64,000 nucleotides of DNA from Candidatus Pantoea deserta (GTDB taxonomy: Bacteria > Pseudomonadota > Gammaproteobacteria > Enterobacterales > Enterobacteriaceae). Where the stretch lies: the NCBI RefSeq assembly GCF_003813865.1, contig NZ_RMVG01000003.1, positions 248,001 through 312,000 of the forward strand. Reading direction: 5' to 3'. Position 1 is the stretch's first letter. The number at the start of each line of letters is the position of its first letter. The notes below the pieces were generated by a model that was not told the origin of the DNA, made no database searches, and was given only the letters and a program-made list of their open reading frames with translations. The position numbers and the translations under genes are program-made. Positions 37,262-48,698 of the stretch are shown here, one piece after another.

Positions 37262-37828
37262 ATGGCATCTGACACGATATTTCCACCTGAATTAGCGGAT
37301 CTGGAGTCAGATCTTGTGCGCTTTGGCGCATCGCTGCAACAATTCGCCGATCGCCTCGGATTAAACTTAGCGGCGCTTGAGGCCGATCATATCGCCGTGC
37401 GCTGCCACCAGAACAGCACGGCTGAACGCTGGCAACAGGGACTGGCAAAGATCGGCACGCAGTTTTCCCGGTCGATAATCAACGGCCGGCCCATCTGTCT
37501 CTTCAGACTGCGTCAGCCTTTACCGCTCAACGGCTGGCTGCTGGACGTGGTCGAACTGCCCTGGCCTGGCGAGAAGCGCTACCGGCATGAAGGTTTTGAA
37601 CATGTCGAAATTGTCTTGCGTGGCGATCATGAAACGCTGGGGATGCGCGCAATGGCGCTGCTGAGCGATGAAGCGTTGACGCAGCCGGGCATTTCGTTCA
37701 AAACCAGCGCGCCGCTGGGAGAAAATGAGCGGCTGCCGAATCCCACGCTCGCCGTCACCGACGGGCAAACGACGATCAAGTTTCACCCGTGGCGGCTGGA
37801 GGAGATTGTCGCCAGCGAGGCGGGTTAA
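37262..37828 (+). CDS. yecM: YecM family protein (VOC superfamily)
   Basis: 188 residues similar to E. coli YecM, a metal-binding vicinal-oxygen-chelate-fold protein of unknown reaction. Conserved: DHIAVRCHQN (about residues 41-50), LPWPGEKRYRHEGFEHVEIVL with candidate metal ligands, and a C-terminal IKFHPW. Its stop shares four bases with the convergent lyase gene. Confidence 0.9.
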   Translation: MASDTIFPPELADLESDLVRFGASLQQFADRLGLNLAALEADHIAVRCHQNSTAERWQQGLAKIGTQFSRSIINGRPICLFRLRQPLPLNGWLLDVVELPWPGEKRYRHEGFEHVEIVLRGDHETLGMRAMALLSDEALTQPGISFKTSAPLGENERLPNPTLAVTDGQTTIKFHPWRLEEIVASEAG

Positions 37829-38970
37829 GCGCGCGCGGCTACCGCGGCATGCAGCCGCGTTAACGCCTGTTCCAGCGTGGCGTGCGTGCAGCCAAAGTTA
37901 AAGCGAACAAAGCGGTCGTCGCCGAAATCGCGCCCCGGCGAAAAGCCCAGCCCCTGCTTTTCAAAATAGAGCGCCGGACTGGCCACATCCAGTCCGCTAC
38001 AGTCTATCCAGCCCAGGTAGGTGGCTTCAGGCAGCGCCATCGATAAGCCCGGCAGCGCATTAACCGCCGCATACAAGCGGTCGCGGCTGGTGCGCAGATA
38101 GGCGAGCTGCGCCTCAAGCCACGCATCGCCGTCGCGCCAGGCGGCTTCGGCAGCCACCAGCGCCAGAATATCCACGTCGGGCACAATGCCCTGCCGCGTC
38201 TGCCTGAAACGCGCCCGCAGCGCCGCGTCAGGAATAATCGCCAGCGACGCGCCCAGGCCAGCGATATTAAAACTTTTCGACGGAGAAATTAGCGTGATGC
38301 TGCGCTGCGCGGCATCTTCGCTCAGGCTGGCGAAAGGGATGTGCCGTGCGCCAGGCTCCAGCAGCAGATCGCAGTGGATCTCATCGGAACAGACGATCAG
38401 ATTGTGCCGCTGAGCAAAGGCCAGCTGCGCCTCCAGCTCGTCGCGTCGATATACGGTGCCGCCGGGATTTTGCGGATTGCATAACAGCAGCAGTTTCTCT
38501 TTGCCGTTGAGCGGCGGCTCGGCCTGGCTGAGGTCGATCAGCCAGCGTCCCGCCTCTAACCTTAGCGGCAGATAGATTTGCTCGCGCGCAGCCAGCTTCG
38601 CCGCGCCGCGAAAAGGGGGATAGATCGGCGAGGGAGAGAGGGAGCGTTCATCAGGTTGAGTAAAGGCGCGCATCGCCAGATTGAGTCCGCTGACCACGCC
38701 AGGCAGCACCACAATCCACTCAGGCTCTACTTTCCACTGGTAGCGCTGTTCAAAGCGATCGATCGCCGCGTCAATCAAACCGGTCGGCCGGGAGCCGTAA
38801 CCAAAAACGCCATGTTCGACGCGGGTTTTTAGAGCGTTGATGATGCAGTCGGGAGAGCGAAAATCAGTGTCCGCTATCCAGAGAGGCAGGACGTCTGGGT
38901 CACTATATTTGTTCCATTTGAGACTATCGCTGTGACGCCGGTCTATACGTTGGTCAAAATTGAATGCCAT
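37825..38970 (-). CDS. MalY/PatB-family PLP-dependent C-S lyase/aminotransferase
   Basis: 381 residues, fold-type I PLP enzyme. Motifs: CNPQNPGGTVY, SDEIHCDLLL (PLP-contact Asp) and the Schiff-base lysine in SPSKSFNIAGL. The FNFDQRIDRRHSDSLKW N-terminus is typical of the MalY/PatB group that cleaves cystathionine-like C-S bonds. I start at ATG 38970; the longer frame to 39057 adds 29 non-conserved residues. Substrate is not determined from sequence. Confidence 0.85.
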   Translation of the reverse strand: MAFNFDQRIDRRHSDSLKWNKYSDPDVLPLWIADTDFRSPDCIINALKTRVEHGVFGYGSRPTGLIDAAIDRFEQRYQWKVEPEWIVVLPGVVSGLNLAMRAFTQPDERSLSPSPIYPPFRGAAKLAAREQIYLPLRLEAGRWLIDLSQAEPPLNGKEKLLLLCNPQNPGGTVYRRDELEAQLAFAQRHNLIVCSDEIHCDLLLEPGARHIPFASLSEDAAQRSITLISPSKSFNIAGLGASLAIIPDAALRARFRQTRQGIVPDVDILALVAAEAAWRDGDAWLEAQLAYLRTSRDRLYAAVNALPGLSMALPEATYLGWIDCSGLDVASPALYFEKQGLGFSPGRDFGDDRFVRFNFGCTHATLEQALTRLHAAVAARA

Positions 38971-39056
38971 GTTCTGTTTTCCACGTAAACTGATTTTCAT
39001 TGTCAGACTAACTGATAGCCCTGTGTCGAGCCAGACGTCATGTAAAGGAGGAATCA

Positions 39057-39809
39057 ATGACCCTACTGGAAATTTGCTGCTACGGCGTAGACTGCGCTAT
39101 GACGGCGCAGCAGGCCGGCGCCGATCGCGTTGAGCTGTGCGCCGCACCGCGCGAGGGCGGCCTCACGCCTTCCATTGGTTCCCTGGAAGCGGCGCGACGT
39201 GAAATATCCATTCCGGTTCATCCTATCGTGCGGCCACGCGGCGGCGACTTTTGCTACACCGCGCGTGAATTTGAAATCATGAAATCTGACGTGGCGAGAA
39301 TACGGGAGCTGGGATTTCCAGGGCTGGTTATTGGCATGCTGGATGAAGACGCGCATATCGACCGCGCCCGTATGCGCCAGATTATGGCGCTGTGTGACGG
39401 GTTGCAGGTAACGTTTCATCGCGCCTTCGATCTCTGCCACAGCCCGAACCGCGCGCTGGAAGAGCTAACGGCGCTGGGGGTGGCGCGTATCCTGACCTCT
39501 GGTCAGCAGCAGAGCGCTGAAAACGGAATTGCATTATTAAAGGAACTTAATGAACAGAGTGAGGGTCCAATCATTATGGCCGGTGCTGGCGTGCGTCTCA
39601 GCAATCTGCAAAAGTTCCTGGACAGCGGACTTTGCGAGGTTCACAGCTCTGCCAGCCGCCTTGTCGCTTCACCGATGCGCTACCGTAAAGTCGGTGTGTC
39701 CATGTGTTCCGACGCCGAAATGGATGAGTTCAGCCGTTACTGCGTGGATAGCGATGTTGTCGAGGCCATGAAGAGCGTGATGCAGCTAAATACCGTCAGG
39801 GTAGCCTGA
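39057..39809 (+). CDS. cutC: CutC family protein
   Basis: 250-residue TIM-barrel protein historically linked to copper homeostasis. [28 protein letters not shown] and HRAFDLC are diagnostic. In E. coli the copper effect has been attributed to the sRNA MicL encoded in the gene. Here the segment around 39535-39575 is unusually AT-rich for this gene and carries a sigma-E promoter. A strong AGGAGG ribosome site precedes the ATG. Confidence 0.93.
   Translation: MTLLEICCYGVDCAMTAQQAGADRVELCAAPREGGLTPSIGSLEAARREISIPVHPIVRPRGGDFCYTAREFEIMKSDVARIRELGFPGLVIGMLDEDAHIDRARMRQIMALCDGLQVTFHRAFDLCHSPNRALEELTALGVARILTSGQQQSAENGIALLKELNEQSEGPIIMAGAGVRLSNLQKFLDSGLCEVHSSASRLVASPMRYRKVGVSMCSDAEMDEFSRYCVDSDVVEAMKSVMQLNTVRVA
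39542..39570 (+). promoter_or_regulatory. Sigma-E promoter inside cutC
   Basis: GGAACTT (39542-39548), 16-base spacer, GTCCAA (39565-39570), close to sigma-E consensus. It is placed as the known MicL promoter lies in E. coli cutC. Confidence 0.7.
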
Positions 39810-39895
39810 ATCACCCGAGATTTTGCCGCGCAGCACGCCTTATGACGTGATGTTTGCAAGTACCAAACCCCAGTCACTTGCTGGGGTTCTTTTTA
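39576..39895 (+). ncRNA. micL: MicL-like sigma-E-dependent small RNA (candidate)
   Basis: Predicted from the sigma-E promoter within cutC to the cutC terminator, about 320 nt. E. coli MicL is 307 nt, with the same origin, and is processed to an ~80-nt 3' form that represses the lipoprotein Lpp. I infer homology from position and promoter/terminator layout, not from sequence pairing. Confidence 0.6.
39866..39895 (+). terminator. cutC / MicL terminator
   Basis: 8-bp stem (39866-39873 with 39881-39888), seven-base loop, then C and a T-run. Confidence 0.85.
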
Positions 39896-40175
39896 TCTGC
39901 ATATTAATAAATTTTTACTGAAAAAACGGGTTGTCCAGCAGGGCGGCCAGCGCCTGGCAGCGACCAAAGACTCCCCCTGATAATTAATAACAGCGGTAAA
40001 AAGCTGTAAACGCTCTGAACGGCCTGCCGCCCGCGCCGGGTCCGGACAATTTACCCGTTCCGCTTACGTCAGCCGCATTCTGCCGGGCTATTTTTTCGCC
40101 GATTTTACGCCAGGCCGCGCCAGATTCGGCCAATACGGTTACACTCAGGTTATTGAGATCTCTGGGAGTTACACC
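39896..40175. other. Intergenic region before the secreted protein gene
   Basis: No gene or clear operator seen. The 366-base gap after cutC starts with the terminator listed above. A large open frame on the opposite strand spans this and the next two genes but is a shadow frame. Confidence 0.45.
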
Positions 40176-41021
40176 ATGAAACGCTCTCTGATTGCAGCGC
40201 TTGTTCTGGGTTCGCTTTTCGCCTCGCCCGCACTGTGGGCCGCCGCCTGTGGACCCCACAGCCAAGCCGTCGCCAGCAGCAACAGCTGGATAATGCTTGG
40301 CGGCAGCGCTAAAGGCGCCGTGCGTCAGGTGATCGCAGGCGAGTTTGGCAAGGATGTCGACTCGCAGAAACGGGTGCTCGGTCAGTTCGATCCCTGCGGG
40401 ATTCTGCTGGTGGCCGACGTGACCTTTGATAAAAAAGAGCACAACGTCGTGCTGAGCATGGAGCAGCATATCGCGCGCGTCCAGGGCGGCTGGGTAGGGG
40501 AATACGCCTGGCTGGTGAAGGTGTTGAAAGAGGGGCAGGAACAGGTCATCGATAACCGGCAGGGCACCATTAGCTGGTTGATCGGCCAGCATGGCAATAT
40601 CGTTACCGCTTCCGATAAATTTACCAGCATGGGCAAAAGCGGCTTTACCGATACGACCTACCGCTACGATGCGCAGCTGCGGCTGAGGAAAAGCGTCTCG
40701 CGCGGCACCGATACGCTGACCAATGGCGAGAGCAGCTGGCAATGGAATCCACAGGGACAGGTGGTAAGCGCCGTCACGGCGCGCAGCAAAGATCGCTATA
40801 CCTACGATAAAAATTTCCGCGAATGGCAGCTGCACGGCACGGCAACCACGCCGGTCAGCACGGTGCGTTCGGTGGATGAGTGTCAGCTGTGGGATGACGT
40901 CGGCAACTGCACCCTGAGTTATCTGCACGAGACCGAAGTGTTTGAAAAGGGCACGATCGAACGTCATCTCAGCGCGGCTTATAAATATCAGTACTGGGAC
41001 CGACCCGCGGAAGCGGAATAG
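40176..41021 (+). CDS. Secreted protein of unknown function with YD-repeat-like segments
   Basis: 281 residues with a signal peptide (MKRSLIAALVLGSLFASPAL, cleaved near WAAA), so periplasmic or exported. Four cysteines (C25, C74 and a pair in ECQLWDDVGNC) suggest disulfides. TYRYDAQLRLRK and RYTYDKNFRE resemble the YD motifs of Rhs-type beta-barrel proteins, but only two are seen. I do not recognise the family. It stands alone between cutC and the LysE exporter. Confidence 0.7.
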   Translation: MKRSLIAALVLGSLFASPALWAAACGPHSQAVASSNSWIMLGGSAKGAVRQVIAGEFGKDVDSQKRVLGQFDPCGILLVADVTFDKKEHNVVLSMEQHIARVQGGWVGEYAWLVKVLKEGQEQVIDNRQGTISWLIGQHGNIVTASDKFTSMGKSGFTDTTYRYDAQLRLRKSVSRGTDTLTNGESSWQWNPQGQVVSAVTARSKDRYTYDKNFREWQLHGTATTPVSTVRSVDECQLWDDVGNCTLSYLHETEVFEKGTIERHLSAAYKYQYWDRPAEAE

Positions 41022-41076
41022 GCGTTTTCCTGCTAAAAATTTGTTAGGGTAGCGGTTCGACCTCAGGGAGATGACT

Positions 41077-41703
41077 ATGACTGCGACCTTGCTGTTTTCC
41101 TTTCTGTTCGCTATCACGATTTTGACGTTAACGCCGGGATTTGATACCGCGCTGGTGCTGCGCACGACCGCCGCGCAGGGCTGGCGACGCGCCACCGCCA
41201 CCGCCTTTGGCGTAACTCTGGGCTGTCTGGTGTGGGGCGTGGCGGTCGGCTTTGGGCTGGGCGCGCTGCTGCTGGCGTCAGAAATAGCCTATAACCTGCT
41301 GAAATGGATGGGGGCGGCGTATCTGCTCTGTCTGGGTATCCGGCTACTGCTAAACCCTCGCGCCCAGGCGCAGAATGAGGCGGCAGGCGAAACGGGGCAG
41401 CAGAGCTACCTGAGCTGTTTTAGCCGCGGGCTGCTCGGCAATATGCTCAATCCCAAAGTCGGCGTGTTCTACGTGACCTTTCTGCCGCAGTTTATTCCCG
41501 CTGGCGCATCCGTGCCGCTGTGGTGCAGCCTGATGGCGCTGACGCATATGGCGATCGGACTGGTGTGGAATGCGGCGCTGATTGGCGGCAGCCACTTCTT
41601 TGCGGCCCATCTGCGCCGTCCGGCGGTGCTTAAGGTGATGGACCGCCTGACGGGCATGGTGTTCATTGGCTTTGCGGCGAAACTGGCGCTGTCTCGCCGC
41701 TAA
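41077..41703 (+). CDS. LysE/RhtB-family amino-acid exporter
   Basis: 208-residue inner-membrane protein with about six helices. TLTPGFDTALVLRTTAAQGWRR at the N-terminus and GNMLNPKVGVFYVTFLPQFI mid-protein are family signatures. Exported substrate unknown. ATG 41077 is preferred over ATG 41071 because AGGGAG (41065-41070) then lies six bases away instead of touching. Confidence 0.88.
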   Translation: MTATLLFSFLFAITILTLTPGFDTALVLRTTAAQGWRRATATAFGVTLGCLVWGVAVGFGLGALLLASEIAYNLLKWMGAAYLLCLGIRLLLNPRAQAQNEAAGETGQQSYLSCFSRGLLGNMLNPKVGVFYVTFLPQFIPAGASVPLWCSLMALTHMAIGLVWNAALIGGSHFFAAHLRRPAVLKVMDRLTGMVFIGFAAKLALSRR

Positions 41704-41706
41704 GCA

Positions 41707-43430
<1,724 letters not shown>

Positions 43431-43480
43431 CTATTCTGGCAGAAAGTGCGGCGGGCTGCATCCTTTACGCCCGCAGCCGC

Positions 43481-43876
43481 TTAGTGCAGCGTCAGCACCA
43501 GTTCCCAGGGAAGATAGATAAGATTAAATACCGCCATGCCGCACAGCGCAAACAGGGTCAGCATCATGCCGTACTTGCGACCGGCCAGCGCGCTGCGGCG
43601 CAGCCCCTGCGCATGGACAATACGGCCGACAAAAAACAGCAGGCCGGTGAGATGCACCATCCAGAGGTCCGCGCCGTTCATCTCCATGACCACCAGCAGC
43701 AACAGCGCCAGGGGAATCGTCTCGACGGCGTTGCCGTGAATGCGTATCGCGACGCGCAGATCGTGAAAACCGCCGTCGCCGAACGCCACCCGATAGTGGC
43801 GGCGATAACGCACCACGTCCAGCGCGAACTTCATAATTAAAAAGACACCCAGTACCACATATAACGCGCTTACCAT
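43481..43876 (-). CDS. yecN: MAPEG-family inner-membrane protein
   Basis: 131 residues, four hydrophobic helices. Similar to E. coli YecN (MVSALYVVLG, GDGGF, IRIHGNAVETIP, LPWEL). The MAPEG fold includes glutathione-linked membrane enzymes, but YecN's substrate is unknown. GAGGA ribosome site precedes the ATG. Confidence 0.9.
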   Translation of the reverse strand: MVSALYVVLGVFLIMKFALDVVRYRRHYRVAFGDGGFHDLRVAIRIHGNAVETIPLALLLLVVMEMNGADLWMVHLTGLLFFVGRIVHAQGLRRSALAGRKYGMMLTLFALCGMAVFNLIYLPWELVLTLH

Positions 43877-43891
43877 GCTTATCCTCGTTAA

Positions 43892-44713
43892 TCAGAACAG
43901 CGATTCCTGCTGCGGCCAGGCCGGTCCAGCGCCGATACCGGCGTCAATGGCCTGTAGCTGCGGCCATAAGCGTCGCACCAGCGGAAATACCTGCCCCATA
44001 TCCGGCGTATGGATAAACAGCAGCGGATCGCTTTCTGCCTGCCATTGTGCCAGCTTTTCGCGCCAGACCTGGAAAAATCGCTCGCTCTCATCCACATCGT
44101 CGCTGCCGACAAAGCGCACCATCGGCCGCGAGCCGGTGCGTAAAGCGTGCGGCGGCACGCGCGGCTTTTGCTGGCGCGCATGGCGCGCGGCGGGGCTTTG
44201 CGAGGTAGAGGCGTGGACCGGACGGCTGTCCAGCACCACCCGATTGACGCCGCGCTGTTGCAGGCCCTGGTTAAGGACGCGCTCCGCTTCGCCCTTGGCG
44301 AAGAACGCGGCGTGACGCACTTCAACGCCATAGCTGAAGCGGTGCGGCAGGGCATCAAGGAAGCGCCAGAGATCCGGCAGCTGCGCCGGCGAAAACGCGG
44401 CGGGCAGCTGCAACCAGTACTGACCAATGCGGTCGGCAAGCGGATCGAACAGGCGCAGGAAGTCGCTCAGCAGGTCGTCGGCGTGTTGCAGCTGAGCCTG
44501 GTGGCTGATGGTCTGCGGAAACTTAAAGCAGAAGCGAAAGTCGTCATGCGTCATATCGCGCCAGCGCTGAACGGTGTCGGGCGCAGGCAGAGCATACAGC
44601 GTCGTGTTGCCCTCTACGCAGTGGAACAGCCGGGCATAATCGGCCAGGCTTTCAATACCCCAGCGTTTCCAGTGTGGATGCTGCCACTGCGGCAGCCCGA
44701 TACGAAGCGTCAC
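43892..44713 (-). CDS. yecE: DUF72 family protein
   Basis: 273 residues, TIM-barrel-like DUF72 protein similar to E. coli YecE (GLPQWQHPHW, CVEGNTTLYALP, DDFRFCFKFPQTISH, PQQESLF end). Function unknown. It starts at GTG 44713 with AAGGAGA six bases upstream and lies 15 bases ahead of yecN, so the two are co-transcribed. Confidence 0.9.
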   Translation of the reverse strand: MTLRIGLPQWQHPHWKRWGIESLADYARLFHCVEGNTTLYALPAPDTVQRWRDMTHDDFRFCFKFPQTISHQAQLQHADDLLSDFLRLFDPLADRIGQYWLQLPAAFSPAQLPDLWRFLDALPHRFSYGVEVRHAAFFAKGEAERVLNQGLQQRGVNRVVLDSRPVHASTSQSPAARHARQQKPRVPPHALRTGSRPMVRFVGSDDVDESERFFQVWREKLAQWQAESDPLLFIHTPDMGQVFPLVRRLWPQLQAIDAGIGAGPAWPQQESLF

Positions 44714-44833
44714 GACTTCTCCTTTGTTACTGATTTTGCTCTACAGCGTAGCCTGTTTACGTCCGGGACGAAAAACCGGCGACGAAATACGTGGTTTGGC
44801 GCAGCTCTACTTATCCTGCCTGCCTTTTTCCAT

Positions 44834-44839
44834 TATAAT
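44834..44839 (+). promoter_or_regulatory. aspS promoter -10 element
   Basis: Perfect TATAAT 84 bases before aspS, with only a weak -35 (TTATCC 44811-44816, 17-bp spacing). Confidence 0.6.
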
Positions 44840-44855
44840 GGCCGCCTTTTTTGCG

Positions 44856-44899
44856 GCAGCATCTTAAAAGGTTACGCGGCCTGATGCTGCCAGGCAGCA
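44856..44899 (+). promoter_or_regulatory. aspS leader with two competing hairpins
   Basis: GCAGCATC (44856-44863) pairs with GATGCTGC (44883-44890). The second arm can instead form TGCTGC (44885-44890) with GCAGCA (44894-44899). The two are mutually exclusive. Confidence 0.4.
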
Positions 44900-44923
44900 G
44901 CGGCGAAGTTAAAAGGATACGTT

Positions 44924-46705
44924 ATGCGTACAGAATATTGCGGACAGCTCAATCTGTCTCATGTAGGTCAGCAAGTCACTCTTTGCGGCTGGGTCAACCG
45001 CCGTCGCGATCTGGGAAGCCTGATTTTTATCGACATGCGCGATCGTGAAGGCATCGTGCAGGTATTCTTCGATCCCGATCGTCAGGAGGCTTTTCAGCTG
45101 GCATCTGAGCTGCGCAATGAATTCTGCATCCAGATCACCGGCACCGTTCGCGCTCGCGACGAGAAAAACAAAAACGCCGACATGGCCACGGGCGAAGTGG
45201 AAGTGTTTGCCGAGGCGCTGACGATCATTAACCGCGCCGAGCCGCTGCCGCTCGACTCCAATCAGGTCAACAGCGAAGAAGCGCGTCTGAAATATCGTTA
45301 TCTGGATCTGCGTCGCCCGGAGATGGCCCAGCGCCTGAAAACCCGCGCCAGAATCTCCAGCTTCGTGCGCCGCTTTATGGACGACGAAGGCTTTCTCGAC
45401 ATCGAAACCCCGATGCTGACCAAAGCCACGCCGGAAGGGGCGCGTGACTATCTGGTGCCGAGCCGCGTGCATAAAGGCAAATTTTATGCGCTGCCGCAGT
45501 CTCCGCAGCTGTTTAAACAGCTGCTGATGATGTCTGGCTTCGATCGCTACTACCAGATCGTGAAGTGCTTCCGCGACGAAGATTTGCGCGCCGATCGCCA
45601 GCCGGAATTTACCCAGATCGATATTGAAACCTCGTTTTTGACCGCGCCGCAGGTGCGTGAAATCAACGAGCGCATGATCCGCAAGCTGTGGCTCGAAGTA
45701 AAAGGCGTTGATCTGGGCGAGTTCCCCCAGATGACCTTTGCGGAAGCGATGCGTCGCTACGGTTCCGACAAACCGGACCTGCGCAACCCGATGGAGCTGG
45801 TGGACGTCGCGGATCTGCTGAAAAACGTCGAGTTTCAGGTTTTCGCCGGTCCGGCTAACGACGTCAAAGGTCGCGTTGCCGCGCTGCGCGTGCCGGGCGG
45901 GGCGCAGCTGAGCCGTAAACAGATCGATGAATACGGCAAATTTGTGGAAATTTATGGGGCGAAAGGGCTGGCGTGGATGAAGGTCAACGCGCGCGCTGAC
46001 GGCCTTGAAGGCGTGCAAAGTCCGGTGGCGAAGTTCCTTAACGCGGAGATCGTGGAAGCGATCCTGAGCCGTACCGGCGCCGCTGACGGCGATCTGATCT
46101 TCTTCGGCGCTGACCGCGCTAAAGTGGTGGCCGACGCGCTGGGCGCGCTGCGCCTGAAAGTGGGCCGCGATTTGCAGATCGCCGACGAGAAAGCCTGGGC
46201 GCCGCTGTGGGTCATCGACTTCCCGATGTTCGAAGAGGACGACGAGGGCGGCCTGGCGGCGATGCACCATCCGTTCACCTCGCCGAAAGAGATGACAGCG
46301 GAAGAGCTGGCGGCCGATCCGCTCAGCGCGGTCGCCAACGCCTACGATATGGTGATTAACGGTTATGAAGTGGGCGGCGGTTCCGTTCGTATCCATAATG
46401 GTAAGATGCAGCAGGCGGTGTTCAGCATTCTGGGCATTGAAGAGCACGAGCAGCGCGAGAAGTTCGGCTTCCTGCTTGATGCGCTGAAATACGGCACGCC
46501 GCCGCACGCGGGCCTGGCCTTTGGCCTGGATCGTCTGACGATGCTGCTGACCGGTACCGAAAACATCCGTGATGTTATCGCGTTCCCGAAAACTACCGCG
46601 GCGGCCTGTCTGATGACCGAAGCGCCAAGCGAAGCCAACCCGGCGGCGCTGGCGGACCTGGGCATTCAGCTCGCCCCGAAAAAAGAAAAGTCAGAGAATA
46701 AGTAA
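44924..46705 (+). CDS. aspS: Aspartyl-tRNA synthetase
   Basis: 593-residue class II synthetase. OB-fold anticodon-binding domain at the N-terminus ([15 protein letters not shown]), catalytic core with [11 protein letters not shown], the motif-2 region [16 protein letters not shown] and motif 3 [13 protein letters not shown], and the bacterial GAD insertion. AAGGA ribosome site upstream. It overlaps nudB by one base. Confidence 0.97.
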   Translation: MRTEYCGQLNLSHVGQQVTLCGWVNRRRDLGSLIFIDMRDREGIVQVFFDPDRQEAFQLASELRNEFCIQITGTVRARDEKNKNADMATGEVEVFAEALTIINRAEPLPLDSNQVNSEEARLKYRYLDLRRPEMAQRLKTRARISSFVRRFMDDEGFLDIETPMLTKATPEGARDYLVPSRVHKGKFYALPQSPQLFKQLLMMSGFDRYYQIVKCFRDEDLRADRQPEFTQIDIETSFLTAPQVREINERMIRKLWLEVKGVDLGEFPQMTFAEAMRRYGSDKPDLRNPMELVDVADLLKNVEFQVFAGPANDVKGRVAALRVPGGAQLSRKQIDEYGKFVEIYGAKGLAWMKVNARADGLEGVQSPVAKFLNAEIVEAILSRTGAADGDLIFFGADRAKVVADALGALRLKVGRDLQIADEKAWAPLWVIDFPMFEEDDEGGLAAMHHPFTSPKEMTAEELAADPLSAVANAYDMVINGYEVGGGSVRIHNGKMQQAVFSILGIEEHEQREKFGFLLDALKYGTPPHAGLAFGLDRLTMLLTGTENIRDVIAFPKTTAAACLMTEAPSEANPAALADLGIQLAPKKEKSENK

Positions 46706-47136
46706 TGGGCTATAAACATCCGGTATCGGTTCTGGTGGTGATTTTCGCGCAGGATACGGGCCGGGTGTTAATGCTGCAACGGCGTGATGACAGCAGCTTC
46801 TGGCAATCTGTGACCGGCAGTCTGGAGGCGGGCGAAACGCCGCTTCAGGCCGCTCAGCGCGAAGTGCTGGAAGAGCTGGCTATCGACGTAGCCGGGGAAA
46901 AGCTGGCGCTGGACGACTGTCATAAAGAGATCGAATTCGAAATCTTTCCGCACTATCGCCATCGCTACGCGCCAGGGGTAACGCACAACCGGGAACACTG
47001 GTTCCGGCTGGCGCTGCCCAGCGAGCGCCAGCCGGCGCTCAGCGAACATCTCGCCGCGCGCTGGCTCGATCCCGCCGCTGCCGCAGCCCTTACCAAGTCC
47101 TGGAGCAATCGCCAGGCGATTGAAGAATTTATTTAG
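46705..47136 (+). CDS. nudB: Dihydroneopterin triphosphate pyrophosphohydrolase
   Basis: 143-residue Nudix hydrolase acting early in folate synthesis. The full Nudix box is seen: G-x5-E-x7-REVLEEL (GSLEAGETPLQAAQREVLEEL). It starts in the last base of the aspS stop (TAATG), the same arrangement as in E. coli. Confidence 0.93.
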   Translation: MGYKHPVSVLVVIFAQDTGRVLMLQRRDDSSFWQSVTGSLEAGETPLQAAQREVLEELAIDVAGEKLALDDCHKEIEFEIFPHYRHRYAPGVTHNREHWFRLALPSERQPALSEHLAARWLDPAAAAALTKSWSNRQAIEEFI

Positions 47137-47149
47137 CTGCCCGCCGCGT

Positions 47150-47345
47150 CTCTTCCGGCGGCAGACTGGATCGTAAAAATCGGTGCAATCTTGCAGAGCG
47201 CACCACAGACTTAAACAGTCAGGCGTTATCGGCGCCGCGAGGTTGTTTACCGCCAGCGCACAGCAACCGGAGCGTACTTTTGTACGTGAGGATAGCGAGC
47301 GCTGCCGGGGAACAAGATCGCAAGCAGGATAGCCTGTGCGATGCC
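47150..47345 (+). other. GC-rich element in the yebC leader
   Basis: Non-coding. It contains the GTAC-TTTT-GTAC dyad followed by GTGAGGATAGCGAGCGCTGCC, a wording I recall from many enterobacterial intergenic regions, and a bulged hairpin near 47139-47166. Its status as a dispersed repeat cannot be checked within one window. Confidence 0.35.
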
Positions 47346-47365
47346 TAAACTGGAGAAAAGATCTA

Positions 47366-48109
47366 ATGGCTGGTCATAGTAAATGGGCGAACACCAAGCA
47401 CCGCAAAGCGGCTCAGGATGCAAAGCGCGGTAAAATTTTCACCAAAATCATTCGTGAGCTGGTTACCGCGGCCAAACTCGGCGGCGGCGACGCCGGTTCT
47501 AACCCGCGTTTGCGCGCCGCAATGGACAAAGCCCTGTCCAACAACATGACGCGCGACACCATGAACCGCGCGATTGCGCGCGGCGTGGGCGGTGAAGATG
47601 ATTCCAACATGGAAACCATCATCTATGAAGGCTACGGTCCGGGCGGCTCCGCCGTGATGGTCGAGTGCCTGAGCGACAACCGTAACCGTACCGTGGGCGA
47701 AGTGCGTCACGCCTTTACCAAAACCGGCGGCAACCTCGGCACCGACGGCTCGGTCTCCTACCTGTTCAGCAAAAAGGGCGTCATCTCTTTCGCGCCGGGT
47801 CAGGACGAAGACAGCGTGATGGAAGCCGCGCTTGAAGCCGGCGCAGAAGACGTCGTCAGCTACGATGACGGCGCGATTGATGTTTTTACCGCATGGGAAG
47901 AGCTGGGCGCGGTGCGCGATGCGCTGGAAGCCGCAGGGCTAAAAGCGGACAGCGCAGAAGTGTCGATGATTCCGTCAACTAAAGCGGAACTGGATGCTGA
48001 GACGGCGCCGAAGCTGCTGCGTCTGATCGACATGCTGGAAGACTGCGATGACGTGCAGGAAGTCTACCATAACGGCGAGATTTCTGATGAGGTGGCGGAA
48101 ACGCTGTAA
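47366..48109 (+). CDS. yebC: YebC/PmpR family regulator (TACO1-like)
   Basis: 246 residues. [27 protein letters not shown] is the universal N-terminus. Family members are described as DNA-binding regulators and, more recently, as translation factors for stalled proline-rich peptides. I use ATG 47366; the frame opens ten codons earlier without homology. Upstream of ruvC, as in E. coli. Confidence 0.95.
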   Translation: MAGHSKWANTKHRKAAQDAKRGKIFTKIIRELVTAAKLGGGDAGSNPRLRAAMDKALSNNMTRDTMNRAIARGVGGEDDSNMETIIYEGYGPGGSAVMVECLSDNRNRTVGEVRHAFTKTGGNLGTDGSVSYLFSKKGVISFAPGQDEDSVMEAALEAGAEDVVSYDDGAIDVFTAWEELGAVRDALEAAGLKADSAEVSMIPSTKAELDAETAPKLLRLIDMLEDCDDVQEVYHNGEISDEVAETL

Positions 48110-48146
48110 TGGCGTCTCTGCGTAACGCTCACGCCGGAGGCGCGGC

Positions 48147-48674
48147 ATGGCGATAATTCTGGGGATCGACCCTGGCTCGCGCATCACCGGCTACGGCGTG
48201 ATTCGCCAGACCGGCCGCCAGCTCACCTATCTGGGCAGCGGCTGTATTCGCACCAATACCACCGAGCTGCCGGCGCGCCTGAAGCTGATTTATGCGGGCG
48301 TCAGCGAGATCATCACGCAGTTCTCGCCGGACTATTTCGCCATTGAGCAGGTATTTATGGCGAAAAATGCCGACTCGGCGCTGAAGCTTGGGCAGGCGCG
48401 CGGCGCGGCGATTGTCGCCGCGGTGAATCTCGATCTGCCGGTATTTGAATACGCCGCGCGTCAGGTTAAGCAAACGGTCACCGGCACCGGCGGCGCGGAG
48501 AAGAGTCAGGTGCAGCATATGGTGCGTACCTTACTGAAACTGCCCGCCAATCCGCAGGCGGACGCCGCCGATGCGCTGGCTATCGCCATTACGCACTGCC
48601 ACGTCAGTCAGAATGCGGCGCGCGTCAGCGACAGCAAACTTCTGCTGACGCGCGGGCGGCTGCGGTCGGGATAA
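48147..48674 (+). CDS. ruvC: Holliday junction resolvase RuvC
   Basis: 175 residues. The endonuclease cleaves junctions migrated by Ruv[14 protein letters not shown] contains the first catalytic Asp; AIEQVF (Glu) and [10 protein letters not shown] (Asp) complete the acidic set. GGAGG ribosome site precedes the ATG. Confidence 0.97.
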   Translation: MAIILGIDPGSRITGYGVIRQTGRQLTYLGSGCIRTNTTELPARLKLIYAGVSEIITQFSPDYFAIEQVFMAKNADSALKLGQARGAAIVAAVNLDLPVFEYAARQVKQTVTGTGGAEKSQVQHMVRTLLKLPANPQADAADALAIAITHCHVSQNAARVSDSKLLLTRGRLRSG

Positions 48675-48698
48675 GCGGGCCGCATCAGGTTCTGTTTC

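Noticed and set aside
39984-41201. 405-codon open frame on the minus strand
   Set aside because: It is antisense to a secreted-protein gene and the LysE gene; no family motifs; typical GC-rich shadow frame.
44909-46507. 532-codon minus-strand frame across aspS
   Set aside because: Antisense shadow of aspS with no recognisable domain.
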